Assembly (NCBI GenBank): GCA_015494185.1
Contig: WGBT01000206.1
Location: 1 to 6,023, forward strand
From: Hyphomicrobiales bacterium
Lineage (GTDB): Bacteria; Pseudomonadota; Alphaproteobacteria; Rhizobiales; S144-35
Direction: 5' to 3'
DNA length: 6,023 nt
Each line of letters starts with the position of its first letter. The first letter of the stretch is position 1. Shown here in pieces: positions 5,905-6,023 of the stretch. The notes under the pieces are model-generated. The model saw nothing but the letters and a program-made list of their open reading frames with translations. It made no database searches and was not told the origin of the DNA. Both the position numbers and the translations under genes were made by a program.

Positions 5905-5986
5905 ACATCATCACAACGATGTACTTGTGGCAAAATATTTTTATCTAAAAATATACATCATTAATTTGCAGATGATGTGGCGAAAT
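5905..5986. repeat. Imperfect direct repeat with 50-bp offset
   Basis: ACATCAT occurs at 5905-5911 and 5955-5961. TGTGGCAAAAT (5926-5936) recurs as TGTGGCGAAAT (5976-5986) with one mismatch. Both pairs have an offset of exactly 50 bases. The bases between the matched blocks are mostly different. Each unit also contains an inverted GATGT, so each forms a small dyad (ACATC...GATGT at 5905-5922, ACATCAT...ATGATGT at 5955-5978). Paired regulator sites or a decayed duplication would both fit. Confidence 0.35.
5935..5954. promoter_or_regulatory. 20-bp AT-rich perfect dyad
   Basis: ATATTTTTA (5935-5943) and TAAAAATAT (5946-5954) are perfect 9-bp inverted arms around TC. It lies about 185 bases upstream of the transporter start and directly beyond the possible stop codon of a further - strand gene. 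It could be an operator or, read on the - strand, a weak AT-rich terminator for that gene. Confidence 0.35.
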
Positions 5987-6023
5987 CGGCAGGAAGGGAC
6001 TTGGCGGGGGGGGTATCGAAAAC
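5961..6023 (-). CDS. Possible C-terminal end of a further minus-strand gene
   Basis: Reading the - strand from the right edge gives VFDTPPPAKSLPADFATSSAN and then TAA (complement of 5961-5963). The composition is plausible for a protein tail and the segment is GC-rich compared with the AT-rich DNA beyond it. All three - strand frames are open at the edge, and only 20 codons are visible, so this is a weak call. No family can be named. Confidence 0.25.
   Translation of the reverse strand, partial: VFDTPPAKSLPADFATSSAN

Larger units (their letters stand above)
5751..5960. other. Upstream region of the SulP gene
   Basis: The 70 bases nearest the transporter start are GC-rich and include C6 at 5806-5811. 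Positions 5821-5960 are AT-rich and hold several small symmetries, listed separately. No strong promoter is visible for the - strand. The best candidate is TTGATT (complement of 5874-5879) and TTTTAT (complement of 5851-5856), 17 bases apart, which is weak. No ORF longer than a few codons is credible here. Confidence 0.4.

Noticed and set aside
1..6023. tRNA, rRNA, CRISPR array, insertion sequence or attachment site
   Set aside because: I saw no regularly spaced repeats, transposase-like frames, terminal inverted repeats or tRNA-like cloverleaf in the non-coding parts.

Overview
The window looks like chromosomal DNA from a Gram-negative, sulfur-oxidising proteobacterium. An alphaproteobacterium is my best guess from the SoxX and SoxA sequences and the mixed base composition, but nothing here proves the lineage. 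It carries a two-gene thiosulfate-oxidation unit (soxX, soxA) on the + strand. Convergent to it, on the - strand, is one very large gene for a SulP-family anion transporter.

Layout: positions 2-217 are the 3' end of an unrecognised + strand gene. Positions 218-643 are a non-coding leader with a good sigma70-like promoter candidate (258-287) and a 12-bp palindrome just ahead of the soxX ribosome binding site. soxX (644-1174) encodes a monohaem periplasmic cytochrome c. A 297-bp spacer (1175-1471) holds a doubtful 35-codon ORF. soxA (1472-2329) encodes a dihaem SoxA with the expected active-site cysteine and arginine. Positions 2330-2669 separate the convergent genes and hold two clear dyads, neither followed by a U-tract. 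The transporter gene occupies 5750-2670 on the - strand. Its upstream region (5751-5960) is GC-rich near the gene and AT-rich further out, with several dyads and an imperfect 50-bp-offset direct repeat. The last 63 bases may be the 3' end of another - strand gene.

Working together: SoxX and SoxA should form the periplasmic c-type cytochrome SoxXA, which oxidatively joins thiosulfate to the carrier cysteine of SoxYZ. No soxYZ, soxB or soxCD lies in the window, so the partners must be elsewhere or outside these limits. The transporter probably moves sulfate or another small oxyanion or bicarbonate across the inner membrane. A link to thiosulfate oxidation is suggested only by proximity.

The most unusual feature is the transporter's architecture: a long hydrophilic N-terminus, a SulP membrane domain, a STAS domain, two short helical repeats, one extra membrane span, a charged linker and a peptidoglycan-binding domain. 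The predicted topology is self-consistent, with STAS in the cytoplasm and the peptidoglycan-binding domain in the periplasm. This would be an anion transporter tethered to the cell wall.
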